Shown here in pieces: positions 18,068-26,812 of a stretch of DNA of 64,000 nucleotides (position 1 is the first letter of the stretch; each line of letters begins with the position of its first letter). Origin of the DNA: Curvibacter delicatus NBRC 14919. Lineage in GTDB: Bacteria; Pseudomonadota; Gammaproteobacteria; Burkholderiales; Burkholderiaceae_C. Location of the stretch: NCBI RefSeq assembly GCF_001592265.1, contig NZ_BCWP01000009.1, forward strand, positions 36,035 through 100,034, given 5' to 3'. Both the position numbers and the translations under genes were made by a program. Under the pieces are notes generated by a model. The model saw only the letters and a program-made list of their open reading frames with translations. It ran no database searches and was not told the origin of the DNA.

Positions 18068-19267
18068 ATGACACGGCCCATCATCCTGTTCGGTGCCTTC
18101 GACCGCCACAACTTCGGCGACCTGCTGTTGGCGCACATCGCGGCGGCGCTGCTGCCGGGGCAGGAACTGGTGTTCGCCGGCCTGGCCAACCGAGACCTGC
18201 GCGCCGACGGCGGCCATCAGGTCCAGGCCCTGACGCAGTTGGCTGCCGATTGGGATGCTCACCCGGCCACGCTGATCCACGTCGGGGGCGAAATCCTCAG
18301 CTGCAGCGCCTGGCAGGCGGCCGTGATGCTGCTGCCACCGGACGAACTGCAAGCCACCCTCGCTTACCTGGAAGCCCGGCCGCTGGAGCAGGCGGCCTGG
18401 GTGCAGCGCATGGTGGGCAGCGCGGCGCTGGCGCCCTACACGCTGTCGCGCTCGCTTTTTCCCGCGCTGACACGGGTGGCCTATCTCGCGGCGGGTGGCG
18501 TGCAGCTGGACACATGTGAACCGGCGCTGCGTGCCGAGGTACTGGCCAACCTGCAGGCGGCGGATGCAGTGAGCGTGCGCGATGGCCAGACCCTGGCGCA
18601 TCTGGCGGCAGCGGGCATCACCGCGCATCTGCTGCCCGACCCGGCGGTGATGGTGGCCGAGCTGTTTGACGCACGGATACGTCAGCACGCAGCCGGTGGC
18701 GAGATGGCACAGGTGTTGCGCACGTTCCCGCAGGGCTATCTTGCCGTGCAGTTCAGCGCCGACTTCGGCGACGACGCCACGCTCACCACCATGGCCCAGC
18801 AACTCGACCAGGTAGCTGCGGCCACCGGTCTTGGCGTGGTGCTGTTTCGTGCCGGCGCTGCGCCCTGGCATGACGACTTGGCTTGCCTGCAGCGCGTCGC
18901 CGCGCGCATGCGCACAGCGGCGGTGCAGGTGGCCGAGTCGCTCAACATCTGGGACCTCTGCGCCCTGATTGCCTACAGTCGCGGCTATTGCGGCAGCAGC
19001 CTGCACGGCCGCATCGTGGCCATGGCCTATGCCCTGCCGCGCATCAACCTGCGGCCACCGACATCAATGCAGCAGGCTGCCAAGCAGGCGGCCTTCGCGG
19101 CCACCTGGGAGGATGCGAACGTGCCCACCACCGTGGACGTGCAGCACTTGGCGGCTGCAATGCAGCAGGCCCTGGCGCTGCCTTCCAGCGCGTTGCAGGA
19201 CACGGCCGAGCGGCTGGCCGCGCAGTACCGGCGCGGCTTTGAGGCACTGCGCGCCCAGTTGGCATGA
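18068..19267 (+). CDS. Polysaccharide pyruvyl transferase-family protein
   Basis: A 399-residue protein starting PIILFGAFDRHNFGDLLLAH, the typical opening of the polysaccharide pyruvyl transferase family. Further family signs are the VSVRDGQTLAHLAAAG block near residue 175, LLPDPAVMV, and the C-terminal GYCGSSLHGRIVAMAYALP near residue 310. Members transfer pyruvate from phosphoenolpyruvate to glycan hydroxyls. No glycan biosynthesis genes are adjacent, which is unusual. The ATG giving MTRPIILFG was chosen over an ATG 13 codons earlier. It follows the DeoR gene on the same strand with a 60-bp gap. Confidence 0.85.
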   Translation: MTRPIILFGAFDRHNFGDLLLAHIAAALLPGQELVFAGLANRDLRADGGHQVQALTQLAADWDAHPATLIHVGGEILSCSAWQAAVMLLPPDELQATLAYLEARPLEQAAWVQRMVGSAALAPYTLSRSLFPALTRVAYLAAGGVQLDTCEPALRAEVLANLQAADAVSVRDGQTLAHLAAAGITAHLLPDPAVMVAELFDARIRQHAAGGEMAQVLRTFPQGYLAVQFSADFGDDATLTTMAQQLDQVAAATGLGVVLFRAGAAPWHDDLACLQRVAARMRTAAVQVAESLNIWDLCALIAYSRGYCGSSLHGRIVAMAYALPRINLRPPTSMQQAAKQAAFAATWEDANVPTTVDVQHLAAAMQQALALPSSALQDTAERLAAQYRRGFEALRAQLA

Positions 19268-19320
19268 ACCGGTGTCGCGGCCGGCGGAGCAAGATGGGAA
19301 AATAGCGGGTTGACCTCACA

Positions 19321-19998
19321 ATGAACCTCATGACAACCAGCACCCCTTCAGCCGAACCGACGCCAGCCAACGCCCCCACGCCAGCCCCGGCGCCGGCCAC
19401 CCGTGCGGAGCGCACCCGCGCCGTGCAACCTGTTCTGGAAAAGCTGTTCGAGCTGTACCCGCATCTGTTTGGTGCCGAGTTCCTGCCGCTCAAGCTCGGC
19501 ATCTTTCAGGAGCTGCTGGCCAAACACCCCGAACACTTCCAGCGCGACAGCCTCAAGGCCGCGCTCGGAGTGCACACGCGCTCCACGCGCTACCTGCAAA
19601 GCGTGGCCGCCGGCAAACAGCGGCATGGCCTGGACGGCGTGGCGGTGGAACCCGTGGCGCCGGAGCATGTCTACCTGTCTTTGGTGGAATTGTTCCGCCG
19701 CCGGCAGGCGCGCAGCAAGGACGACTTGAAACCCAAACTGCGCACGCAGCTGATCGCTGCCTTTGAAACGTCGGGGCTGACACGCCAGGAGTACCTGGCC
19801 AAGGTGCCGGCCAACGACCCCGAGGCGCTGGCCCTGTTGGAAGACGCACTGGCCGAATGCGACGAGAAGCTGGCACGGCAGGAGGCCTTGTGCCGCGCTT
19901 TTGACGCCAGCGGCAAGACGGTGGAAAAGTTTGTCGACATGTATGGCCTGCACCCGCGCGATGTGAACGCGGCCTTGGCCCGACGCCGCCAGCACTGA
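19321..19998 (+). CDS. proQ: ProQ/FinO-family RNA chaperone
   Basis: A 225-residue protein. After a Pro/Ala/Thr-rich N-terminal tail (residues 1-35), a FinO/ProQ domain spans about 36-110: [20 protein letters not shown], then [19 protein letters not shown] and [12 protein letters not shown]. This domain binds structured small RNAs and mRNA 3' ends. The remainder is charged and helical ([20 protein letters not shown], then [19 protein letters not shown]). The ATG used could be replaced by one three codons later. ProQ is usual in this phylum; the long disordered N-terminus is a betaproteobacterial feature. Confidence 0.88.
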   Translation: MNLMTTSTPSAEPTPANAPTPAPAPATRAERTRAVQPVLEKLFELYPHLFGAEFLPLKLGIFQELLAKHPEHFQRDSLKAALGVHTRSTRYLQSVAAGKQRHGLDGVAVEPVAPEHVYLSLVELFRRRQARSKDDLKPKLRTQLIAAFETSGLTRQEYLAKVPANDPEALALLEDALAECDEKLARQEALCRAFDASGKTVEKFVDMYGLHPRDVNAALARRRQH

Positions 19999-20038
19999 GG
20001 CGCCCCGCGGCGGCAGGGTGCGGTGCGAGAATCTGTCC

Positions 20039-20323
20039 ATGCAAGATTCATCGCCACCGCCCAGTCCGCCTCCGGCCCAGCCACGCAACCCCTTGCATGG
20101 CATGACGCTGGAGGCCATCGTGACCGCGCTGGTGGCGCATTACGGCTGGCCCGGTCTGGCCGAACGCATCCCGGTACGCTGCTTCAGCCACGACCCCAGC
20201 GTCACTTCAAGTCTCAAATTCCTGCGCAAGACGCCCTGGGCACGTGACAAGGTGGAGGGGCTTTACCTCTTCATGCAACGCGACCGCCAGCGCACGGCGG
20301 CGCGGACGAAACCGGGGCGCTGA
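20039..20323 (+). CDS. VF530 (DUF2132) family protein
   Basis: A 94-residue protein. After a Pro-rich start, residues 16-75 carry the family block: [20 protein letters not shown], then [19 protein letters not shown] and [22 protein letters not shown]530 proteins are small helical, positively charged proteins proposed to bind DNA; cellular role unknown. It follows the ProQ gene by 40 bp on the same strand, so they may be cotranscribed, which would put two nucleic-acid-binding proteins in one unit. A hairpin follows its stop. Confidence 0.9.
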   Translation: MQDSSPPPSPPPAQPRNPLHGMTLEAIVTALVAHYGWPGLAERIPVRCFSHDPSVTSSLKFLRKTPWARDKVEGLYLFMQRDRQRTAARTKPGR

Positions 20324-20328
20324 AGACA

Positions 20329-20350
20329 ACGGCCACCCGAGGGTGGCCGT
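20329..20350. terminator. Terminator hairpin between convergent genes
   Basis: ACGGCCACCCGAGGGTGGCCGT is a perfect inverted repeat. On the minus strand it is followed by TTGTCTT, a partial T-run; on the plus strand there is none. It separates the VF530 gene from the converging acyltransferase gene. Confidence 0.65.
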
Positions 20351-20374
20351 CAGCAAGTCAGGGTCGCCGTGGGC

Positions 20375-21271
20375 TCAGCGGCCGTGCAGCAGCTGCTCGA
20401 TCTGCTGGTCTTTCTCTTCCCAGATGCCGGCCAGCCAACGGTGGAACTGGCTGCGGAATTCGGAGTCGCCTTCGTAGTCGCCGGTGCAGAACTCGGCCGG
20501 AATGGCCAGTTGCTGCGCCTGCAGGATCACGCGCGGCGTCTTGCCGCACAGGAACTCCCAGAACGTGGGTGCCCCGTCGGGGTAGACGATGGTCACGTCG
20601 ATCATCGAGTGGAACTGCGTCCCCATGGCGTTGAGTGCCAGTGCCAGCGCGCCCGCCTTGGGCTTGAGCAGATGACGGTAGGGTGATGACTGGCTCCGGT
20701 GCTTGGCGGCAGTGAAGCGCGTGCCTTCGGCAAAGTTCATCACGCTGGTGGGCACAAGGGCGAACTTCTCGCAGGCGCGGCGGGTGGTCTCGCGGTCCTG
20801 TGCGCGCAGGCGCGGGTTTTTGCGCAAGGCAGCCTTGCCGTGCCGCTTCATGAACGGAAAGTCCAGCGCCCACCAGGCCAGGCCGATCACCGGCACGTAG
20901 ATGAGCTGCTGCTTGAGGAAGAACTTCAGCAGCGGAATGCGCCGGTTCAGCACGTGCTGCAGCACAAAGATGTCGACCCAGGACTGGTGGTTGCAATTCA
21001 CAAGGTACCAGCCCCGGTACGGCAGCGCATCCACACCGTGCACTTCCCAGGCCGTGTTTTGCGTGAGCCACATCCAGCCGCTGTTGCAGGCAATCCAGGC
21101 GGTGGCAATGGTGTTGAGGGCCGGGTCGATGCGCTGGCGGATCACCTTGAAAGGCAGCAGCAGTTTGACCAGCGACAACGCGAACAGCAGCACACACCAG
21201 AACAGCGTGTTGAGCACCAGCAGCAGGAAGGCAATGACGCCTTTGGCAAGAGGAGGTAGAAAACGAAGCAT
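20375..21271 (-). CDS. 1-acyl-glycerol-3-phosphate acyltransferase-like protein (YihG type)
   Basis: A 298-residue membrane-anchored acyltransferase of the PlsC superfamily. A hydrophobic N-terminus (MLRFLPPLAKGVIAFLLLVL) leads to the catalytic HX4D motif NCNHQSWVDIFVLQ, then the NFAEGTRFTAAKH motif that binds the phosphate, and a YPDGAPTFWEF segment. This long form with a C-terminal PlsC-like extension matches YihG, which acylates lysophosphatidic acid. The internal ATG is preferred because the membrane segment then begins at once. Likely phospholipid synthesis or remodelling at the inner membrane. Confidence 0.88.
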   Translation of the reverse strand: MLRFLPPLAKGVIAFLLLVLNTLFWCVLLFALSLVKLLLPFKVIRQRIDPALNTIATAWIACNSGWMWLTQNTAWEVHGVDALPYRGWYLVNCNHQSWVDIFVLQHVLNRRIPLLKFFLKQQLIYVPVIGLAWWALDFPFMKRHGKAALRKNPRLRAQDRETTRRACEKFALVPTSVMNFAEGTRFTAAKHRSQSSPYRHLLKPKAGALALALNAMGTQFHSMIDVTIVYPDGAPTFWEFLCGKTPRVILQAQQLAIPAEFCTGDYEGDSEFRSQFHRWLAGIWEEKDQQIEQLLHGR

Positions 21272-21378
21272 CGTCGGTACAGGGCGCCCAGGCAAGAACA
21301 ATGTTCTATTGTGCGCCTCCCGCTGGCGGATGTCCTGCGCCAGATCAGGATTTGACGAATTACCCGGCGCCGCTCATA

Positions 21379-21438
21379 TGCTATGTTTTTAATAGCTGCT
21401 GGCGCATAGACAACAAGCGCTAGAGGCCAATTTGACTT
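21379..21438 (+). repeat. Dispersed repeat family A, copy 3
   Basis: The best preserved copy: TGCTATGTTTTTAATAGCTG, CTGGCGCATAGACAACAAGC and GCTAGAGGCCAATTTGACTT in direct succession. The stop codon of the DUF1810 gene (minus strand) lies in its last bases, so the repeat defines that protein's end. No terminator hairpin follows here. Confidence 0.8.
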
Positions 21439-21865
21439 AGAACCCCGGGGCTTGCTGCAAGAGGGTCAGCGTCCGGCCGTCAGGCGTGCCGGCGTAGTAC
21501 TGGTCAAGCACCTGCTGGAATACCGGCTCCTCCGGCGCCACCGCCGCAAACAGCGTGGCGCAGGACCGGAGCTTCATGGCGTCAGTCGAACCGAAGATGG
21601 CCTGCGCGCTCAGGCCCCGGTGCGCCAGCAGCAAGGCCATGCAGTGCTTCAGGCGTGGCCCGAGCACCGGGTGCAACCAGTAGTCCAGCGCTTCCTGCCG
21701 CGAGGCAAGGCCGTAGTGCTGCGCGGTGGCACTCAGCCCCAGGCCGCGCAGCTGCGGAAAGATGAACCACATCCAGTGGCTTTGTTTGCAGCCGGCCTGC
21801 AGCTCGGCGCAGGCTTGTCCAAAAACCGGGGCCTGCGCATCGAGAAAACGTTGCAGGCGGTCCAT
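21437..21865 (-). CDS. DUF1810 domain-containing protein
   Basis: A 142-residue protein that fits DUF1810 over its whole length: DRLQRFLDAQAPVFGQACAE, then SHWMWFIFPQLRGLGLS, YGLASRQEALDYWLHPVLGP and a CATLFAAV block. Calpastatin-like in old annotations, but function is unknown. The ATG at the end of an open frame extending much further was chosen because the family begins with this segment. Its stop codon lies inside a dispersed repeat. It follows the GST gene by 14 bp, so the two share a transcript. Confidence 0.88.
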   Translation of the reverse strand: MDRLQRFLDAQAPVFGQACAELQAGCKQSHWMWFIFPQLRGLGLSATAQHYGLASRQEALDYWLHPVLGPRLKHCMALLLAHRGLSAQAIFGSTDAMKLRSCATLFAAVAPEEPVFQQVLDQYYAGTPDGRTLTLLQQAPGF

Positions 21866-21879
21866 GCTGCGGTGTGCTC

Positions 21880-22566
21880 TCAGGCGGCGGGCGCTTCGCG
21901 GCGGCCGGCGCCGTCGAACAGGTCGAGGCAACGCTCGAACCAGGCGTGCACCACATCGTCCTCGGCCAGCAGTTGAAACGGGCTGCTGATACGCGCCCAC
22001 TGGAAGCCACCGAAGGCCAGGTAGTCGGCGTAGCCGGGCTGCTCGCCGCAAACGAACGGGCCGTGGCCGAGCGACAGGCGCATGGGCTGCAGCGATTTGC
22101 GGAAGGCGTCCACACGCTCCTCGCGCCCGGCCTGCAAGGCCTCCAGCGTCTGCTTGTACATCTTCTCGCGCGAGGCGCGGAAGTAAGGCTGGTCGGCCGG
22201 GTCCAGGCGGTCGTACAGGTCGCGCAGAATCATCCGTGCGATGCCGCCGTGGATGGTGGTCTGCACCCAGTACTGGAAGAACTTGAGCACCTGGCCGTCG
22301 GCGCCGGGCGCGATCAGGCGCGGCGTCTGCGGGAAGGTTTCGTCCAGGTAGCGCACGATGTCCCAGCTGTCGGTCACCAGCCGGCCGTTGTGCGCAATGG
22401 TGGGAATGGTCAGCTTGTCGCCACCGGCGTTGATGCTGGGAATGTCGCCGAACAGCACATCGCGCACCTCGTAGGCCAGGCCCTTGTGGGCCAGCGCCAT
22501 GCGCACGCGCCAGGAGTTGGGGCTGAAGTGGGTCTTGCGGGCGTTCACCAGGTCGTAGAGGATCAT
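21880..22566 (-). CDS. Glutathione S-transferase, LigE/beta-etherase-like
   Basis: A 228-residue GST. The thioredoxin-fold N-terminal domain (LYDLVNARKTHFSPNSWRVR, then MALAHKGLAYEVRDVLF, DKLTIPTIAHNG and VTDSWDIVRYLDETFP) has the SPNSWRVRMAL segment found in beta-etherase-type GSTs such as LigE, followed by a helical C-terminal domain. Family members use glutathione to cleave aryl ethers or conjugate electrophiles, but sequence alone cannot assign lignin-ether activity. The gene lies 25 bp after the PAP2 phosphatase gene and before DUF1810. The window also has gshA and gshB. Confidence 0.88.
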   Translation of the reverse strand: MILYDLVNARKTHFSPNSWRVRMALAHKGLAYEVRDVLFGDIPSINAGGDKLTIPTIAHNGRLVTDSWDIVRYLDETFPQTPRLIAPGADGQVLKFFQYWVQTTIHGGIARMILRDLYDRLDPADQPYFRASREKMYKQTLEALQAGREERVDAFRKSLQPMRLSLGHGPFVCGEQPGYADYLAFGGFQWARISSPFQLLAEDDVVHAWFERCLDLFDGAGRREAPAA

Positions 22567-22590
22567 GCGCGGGGTCTCCGGTCGTTGTTC

Positions 22591-23385
22591 TTAGCGGGCC
22601 TGCAGGCTGCGGCGGGCGAACAGCGCCAGGCAGACCGCCAGGAAAGCGCCCAGCACGTACTGGTAAGGCAGGTTGATGGCGAAGCCCATCTCGTCGGTCA
22701 GCAGCACATACAGGCAATACAGACCGAACAGCGCCACGCCACGCATCAGCCAGCTCTGCGGCCGCAGCTGCCGCTCGGGAATGCGGGCCGCCAGCCAGGC
22801 ACCGGTGAGGCCGCTGAACAGACCGGCCACCGCCCCGATGGAAGCGTCGGCCGGCCAGTGCGCGCCCACCGCCACACGCGAACAGGCCACACCGAAGGCG
22901 AGCGCAAACAGCCAGAGCAGGCGCCGGCGCCCTTGCGGCGCGAGCGAGAAGTAGATGGCGCTGGCAGCGGCAAAGGCCGTCATGCTGTGGCCGGACGGCA
23001 TGGCCGCAATGTAGAGTGGCTCGCCGATCACGTTGATGCCCTGCGGCCCCAGCACTTCGAGCGGGCGCGGGTTGTCGGCCATCATCTTGCCCACGCGCGT
23101 CAGCGCCCCGGCCAGCGGCGCGGCGCACAGCCACGACAGGATGATGCGTGGCGCGCGCCACAACGAGGGCGCGGTCACGGCATACACGGCCCAGCCGGTG
23201 CCGAAGAGCGACAGCAGCGACCAGACGATGTCCGGCAACACGGCGAACTGGCGGTTCAAAAAGTAGAACACCGTGGGCTCATAAAGGCCGAGCCACAGCG
23301 GCGCCGTCACCACGGCCACCAGCAGGGGCAGCCCCCAGTGCCAGGGTGCAATACGGGGTGCGACAGTGATGGAATCTGTTGTCAT
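22591..23385 (-). CDS. PAP2-family membrane phosphatase
   Basis: A 264-residue integral membrane phosphatase with all three PAP2 motifs: KMMADNPRP (KX6RP), MPSGHSMTAF (PSGH) and SRVAVGAHWPADASIG (SRX5HX3D). Five to six membrane segments surround them. Such enzymes dephosphorylate lipid phosphates such as undecaprenyl-diphosphate or lipid A. It directly follows an ArnT-like glycosyltransferase gene on the same strand with about 20 bp between them, suggesting a joint role in lipid A or lipid-carrier modification. No start problem: the GTG/ATG region begins MTTDSITVAPRIAPWHWG. Confidence 0.9.
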   Translation of the reverse strand: MTTDSITVAPRIAPWHWGLPLLVAVVTAPLWLGLYEPTVFYFLNRQFAVLPDIVWSLLSLFGTGWAVYAVTAPSLWRAPRIILSWLCAAPLAGALTRVGKMMADNPRPLEVLGPQGINVIGEPLYIAAMPSGHSMTAFAAASAIYFSLAPQGRRRLLWLFALAFGVACSRVAVGAHWPADASIGAVAGLFSGLTGAWLAARIPERQLRPQSWLMRGVALFGLYCLYVLLTDEMGFAINLPYQYVLGAFLAVCLALFARRSLQAR

Positions 23386-23406
23386 GGCATCAGGCCTGGT
23401 GGGCGC

Positions 23407-24939
23407 TCAGGGTTCGTCGATCCGGCGCGGTGCCGGGCGGCCACCCCAGCCACGGCAATGGTAGAAGCTGAAGCGCGCCACCGGCCGGCCGGTGCGCGCC
23501 ACGGCCAAGCTGTCGAGCGGCTCGCAGCGCTGGAACTGGCCCTCGCCCACTGGCAGGCGGTAGGCCATCTGCGACCAGTCCAGCAGCACGGCGTCCGCCC
23601 CCACGGGCAGCTCGCCCGACCACAGGCTGAACTGGTCAAAGCCGGGCGCGATCACATGCACCGGCAACGGCCGCGCATACCAGGCCAGGCGGCTGGCCAG
23701 GGTCCAGTTCTGCACGACCAGACGGGTGGTTTGCTGCTCGCGCGCCAGCTGTTGTGCTTTCGCGCCGGCAGCATCCCAGCCATAGAAGTCAGTGAAGGGG
23801 TTGATGGTTTCGGCCTCGGTGCTGCCGGGCGCTTCGGCCTGCAGCCAGGTCGGCCCTGCCATCAGCATGAGCACATACAACGCCAGCGTGAAAAAGGCCT
23901 GCAAGCCGGCCAGCACCCAGATCAGGCGTTGGCGGCCTGCTGCCCACAGCGCGGCCAGGCCGACGCCGGCAAACGGCGCCAGCGCCACCCAGGCGGGTGC
24001 CGTCCAGTGCGGCAGGCTGGAGCCGCCCCCCGACAGGTAGGCCAGCACCGCAAACGGCAGGGCAAAAAAGCTCAGCAGCCAGGCCTGCGACCGCGGCAGA
24101 CCGACCCCGCCCAGCACCGTGCGGCGCAGGCCGAAGGCGCCCCACAGCAACAGCGGGTAGAGCAGCACCTGCGCCAGCAGAAAGCCGGCCAGCTGCTGCC
24201 ACTGCCAGTGGCTGCCAGCGCCGTGATGCAGTTGGTAGGCGAACGAGATCCAACCGTTCTGCGCGTTCCAGATGAAAACCGGCAGCACCAGCAACACGGC
24301 CAAACCCAGCGCCAGCCAGGGTGCCGGCCGGCGCAACAGGCGCAGACCGTGGGCGGCAAGCAGGCAGGCCGCCACCGGCAGGGCCGCGAAGATGGCGGTG
24401 TACTTGGCCAGCCCGGCCAGCCCCAGCAGGCCACCGAGCAGCAGCCAGGCCGGCAGGCGCTGCACCTCGGCCGCATCCAGCATGCGCAGGGTCTGCCACA
24501 GGATGGCGGCGGTGAAGAACATCAAGAGTGTGTCAGGCAAGAGGCCGATGCCCAACACGTGCAGCACCGGTGCCAGGCTGTAGGCCAGCACGGCCCACCA
24601 GCCGGCATCGGCGCTGGCCGCCGTGCTGCCGGCCGGCAGCGGCCCCTGCAGACGGCGGGCAATGCCGTAGATGAAAAGCGCAGTGGCCAGCCACAAGGCC
24701 TCGGGCAGCAGGCGCAGCAGACCATCGGGTGCCCCCAGCGCCACCAGCGGCCATTGCACCCAGCCCACCAGCGGCGGGTGGTCGTAGTAACTCAGTGCCG
24801 GATGCGCCGCGTACAAGGCGTAGTGGGCTTCGTCACCCGACAGCCCCAGCACCCAGCCCAGGCCGAAATGCACCAGGGCATGGCCTGACAACAGGGCCAG
24901 CAGAACAGGCGGCAGACGGGAAAAAGCGTGGGTGGGCAC
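23407..24939 (-). CDS. Glycosyltransferase family 39 (ArnT-like) membrane protein
   Basis: A 510-residue polytopic membrane protein. The first external loop carries the catalytic acidic pattern FGLGWVLGLSGDEAHYALYA, followed by YYDHPPLVGW near residue 50, both hallmarks of GT39/ArnT-type transferases that use polyprenyl-phosphate sugars. About ten hydrophobic segments follow, then a 120-residue C-terminal periplasmic region. It probably adds a sugar to lipid A or another periplasmic acceptor. It heads a minus-strand cluster with PAP2, GST and DUF1810 genes. Donor and acceptor are unknown; no ArnBCAD partner genes are in the window. Confidence 0.88.
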   Translation of the reverse strand: MPTHAFSRLPPVLLALLSGHALVHFGLGWVLGLSGDEAHYALYAAHPALSYYDHPPLVGWVQWPLVALGAPDGLLRLLPEALWLATALFIYGIARRLQGPLPAGSTAASADAGWWAVLAYSLAPVLHVLGIGLLPDTLLMFFTAAILWQTLRMLDAAEVQRLPAWLLLGGLLGLAGLAKYTAIFAALPVAACLLAAHGLRLLRRPAPWLALGLAVLLVLPVFIWNAQNGWISFAYQLHHGAGSHWQWQQLAGFLLAQVLLYPLLLWGAFGLRRTVLGGVGLPRSQAWLLSFFALPFAVLAYLSGGGSSLPHWTAPAWVALAPFAGVGLAALWAAGRQRLIWVLAGLQAFFTLALYVLMLMAGPTWLQAEAPGSTEAETINPFTDFYGWDAAGAKAQQLAREQQTTRLVVQNWTLASRLAWYARPLPVHVIAPGFDQFSLWSGELPVGADAVLLDWSQMAYRLPVGEGQFQRCEPLDSLAVARTGRPVARFSFYHCRGWGGRPAPRRIDEP

Positions 24940-25038
24940 AGGGCAAGGCCTGCACGGCGCAGACCGGAAAAAGCAAAGAGCGCCAAGTCTAAACGAGGCG
25001 CCAATCCGGCTCCGGCCGTGAGGGCTAAACTGCTCGTC

Positions 25039-25263
25039 ATGCCAGAACAGAGTCCCACCGCCATCGACCCCAGCCGCTGCCCGCTGTGCGGCCAGCCCAA
25101 CCGCTGCGCCATGGAAGTGCAGCGCGAGACCGGCATGGCGCAGCCGCCCTGCTGGTGCACCGGTGTGACTTTCGATGCCGAACTGCTGGCACGCGTGCCA
25201 GCCGACGCACAGCAGCGCGCCTGCATCTGCCAGGCCTGCGCCGCAGCTTCCGACCCAGCTTGA
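25039..25263 (+). CDS. Cysteine-rich CWC family protein
   Basis: A 74-residue protein with eight cysteines: CPLCGQPNRCAMEV, then PPCWCTGVTF and ACICQACAAA. This matches the short cysteine-rich CWC family, named for its Cys-Trp-Cys motif (visible as CWC). It probably binds a metal, but its role is unknown. The ATG giving MPEQSPTAIDPSRC begins just before the first cysteine pair. It is divergent from the ArnT-like gene and ends 3 bp before the converging cytochrome gene. Confidence 0.85.
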   Translation: MPEQSPTAIDPSRCPLCGQPNRCAMEVQRETGMAQPPCWCTGVTFDAELLARVPADAQQRACICQACAAASDPA

Positions 25264-25266
25264 CGC

Positions 25267-25572
25267 CTATCGGGCGCCGTCGATGATCCAGCGCATCAAC
25301 AGCTCGCATTCATACGGGCTGATGCGTTCATGCGCCGCGATGTGGCCGAACAGGCTGCCTTCACGCAGCTTGTCGGCCAGCTTGTGCGGCGCATCGGGCT
25401 GCCCACGGTACTTGGCATAACCGGTCGCCAGCTGGGGAAATGTGGGCGCACCGCGACGCGGTGGCTCGCCGTGACAGCCGAAACAACCTTTTTCCAGCGC
25501 CAGCTGCGCGTTGGCCTGCGACAGCGCGGGCAGCCACATCAGGCAGGACAACAGAACCGTTCGGCACTTCAT
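25267..25572 (-). CDS. Short periplasmic c-type cytochrome, His in place of usual Met
   Basis: A 101-residue class I-like cytochrome c. Signal peptide ends near SQANAQ; the haem motif CFGCH follows at once (EKGCFGCHGEPPRRGAPTF). The C-terminal region reads GHIAAHERISPYECELLMRW where related cytochromes have a W/F-G-x-I-P-M-P-P block, so the expected methionine axial ligand is absent and a histidine sits next to its position. This may give bis-His ligation and a low potential. A paralogue near 36 kb has the same change. Electron partners unknown. Start chosen at the ATG before the signal peptide. Confidence 0.85.
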   Translation of the reverse strand: MKCRTVLLSCLMWLPALSQANAQLALEKGCFGCHGEPPRRGAPTFPQLATGYAKYRGQPDAPHKLADKLREGSLFGHIAAHERISPYECELLMRWIIDGAR

Positions 25573-25681
25573 GGCGAGCCATCTTGCCTGTGCACAAAGG
25601 CAGACACAAGCGGACACCACGGCGGCAACAGTGGCACATGCCTGCTAGCATCCGTGTTCAGGCCGCCGACATGACACTTCT

Positions 25682-26812
25682 ATGATCCGCTCGAACGAAG
25701 AACAACGACAGGCCCTGCGCTCGACCTGGGTCAGCGTCTGGGTCAATATTTTTCTGGCCTCGGCCCAGGTGACCATCGGCTTTTTTGCCCGTTCGCAGGC
25801 GCTGATTGCCGACGGCATCCATTCCCTGTCCGACCTGGTGGCCGATGGCGTGGTGCTGTTCGCCGCGCGCCACTCGCATGCCGAGGCCGACGAGACCCAC
25901 CAGTACGGCCACGCCCGCTTCGAGACTGCGGCCTCGCTGGCCATCGGCCTGATCCTGCTGGCCACCGGCATCGGCATGGTGTGGAGCGCCGGCGTCAAGC
26001 TGCATGCCGGCGTCGGCATGGACGCGGTGCACCCGATCGCGCTGGCCACCGCCGCGTTGACCCTGGTCGCCAAGGAAGGGCTGTTCCGCTACATGCGCCG
26101 CATCGGCGAGCGGCTCAAGTCCTCGCTGCTGATCGCCAACGCCTGGCATGCGCGTGCCGACGCTGCCTCCTCGCTGGTGGTGGCGGTAGGCATCGGCGCC
26201 AACCTGATGGGCTACCACAGCATGGACGCCGTGGCGGCCATCATCGTCGGCTTCATGATTTCCAAGGCGGGCTGGGAGTTCTCGGTCGAAGCCTTCCACG
26301 GCCTGACCGATCACGCGCTCGACCCGGAGGAGATCGAGCGCATCCGCCAGACGATTCTGTCGGTCGACGGCGTGCGCGACCAGCATGGCCTGCGCACCCG
26401 GCGCATGGGCGACTGGGCGGTGATCGACGTGCACATCGAGGTCGACACGCACCTCTCGGTCTCCGAGGGCCACTACATTGCGGAGACCATCAGCGCACGG
26501 GTCAAGACCGAGCACCGCGTGGCCGAGTGCACGGTGCACATCGACCCCGGCACCGTGCGCCATCTGGACCGGCTGCTGGCGCTGCCGCCGCGCACGCAAG
26601 TACAGGCGCTGGTGCAACAGGTTGTGCAGACGCCGGCCACGCTGCAGCTGCACTACCTGGACAGCGGGCTGGAGGTGGAGGCCGAACTGCAGGACACCGT
26701 GCTGCCAGACCAACTGGCCCGACTGCAGCAGACCTTGTTCGACACCCTGAAGCACACGACACGCGTACGCCGCGTCACCCTGCGCTGTGCCACACCGGAA
26801 GATCACGCGTGA
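25682..26812 (+). CDS. Cation diffusion facilitator metal transporter
   Basis: A 376-residue CDF protein. N-terminal membrane domain of six segments shows SQALIADGIHSLSDLVADG (metal-site Asp/His of segment II) and HADADAASS-type AWHARADAASSLVV in segment V. A cytoplasmic domain follows, with DQHGLRTRRMGDWAVIDVHI and a histidine-rich tail region. CDF proteins export Zn, Fe, Mn or Co in exchange for protons; the HADAxS-type motif (here HARAD) is a variant, so specificity is open. Its stop overlaps the GTG start of the MFS gene. Confidence 0.92.
   Translation: MIRSNEEQRQALRSTWVSVWVNIFLASAQVTIGFFARSQALIADGIHSLSDLVADGVVLFAARHSHAEADETHQYGHARFETAASLAIGLILLATGIGMVWSAGVKLHAGVGMDAVHPIALATAALTLVAKEGLFRYMRRIGERLKSSLLIANAWHARADAASSLVVAVGIGANLMGYHSMDAVAAIIVGFMISKAGWEFSVEAFHGLTDHALDPEEIERIRQTILSVDGVRDQHGLRTRRMGDWAVIDVHIEVDTHLSVSEGHYIAETISARVKTEHRVAECTVHIDPGTVRHLDRLLALPPRTQVQALVQQVVQTPATLQLHYLDSGLEVEAELQDTVLPDQLARLQQTLFDTLKHTTRVRRVTLRCATPEDHA

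Noticed and set aside
21874..24888. 1004-residue plus-strand open frame
   Set aside because: Runs antisense through GST, PAP2 and GT39 genes and is Gln/His/Arg-rich without domains; a GC-skew artefact.
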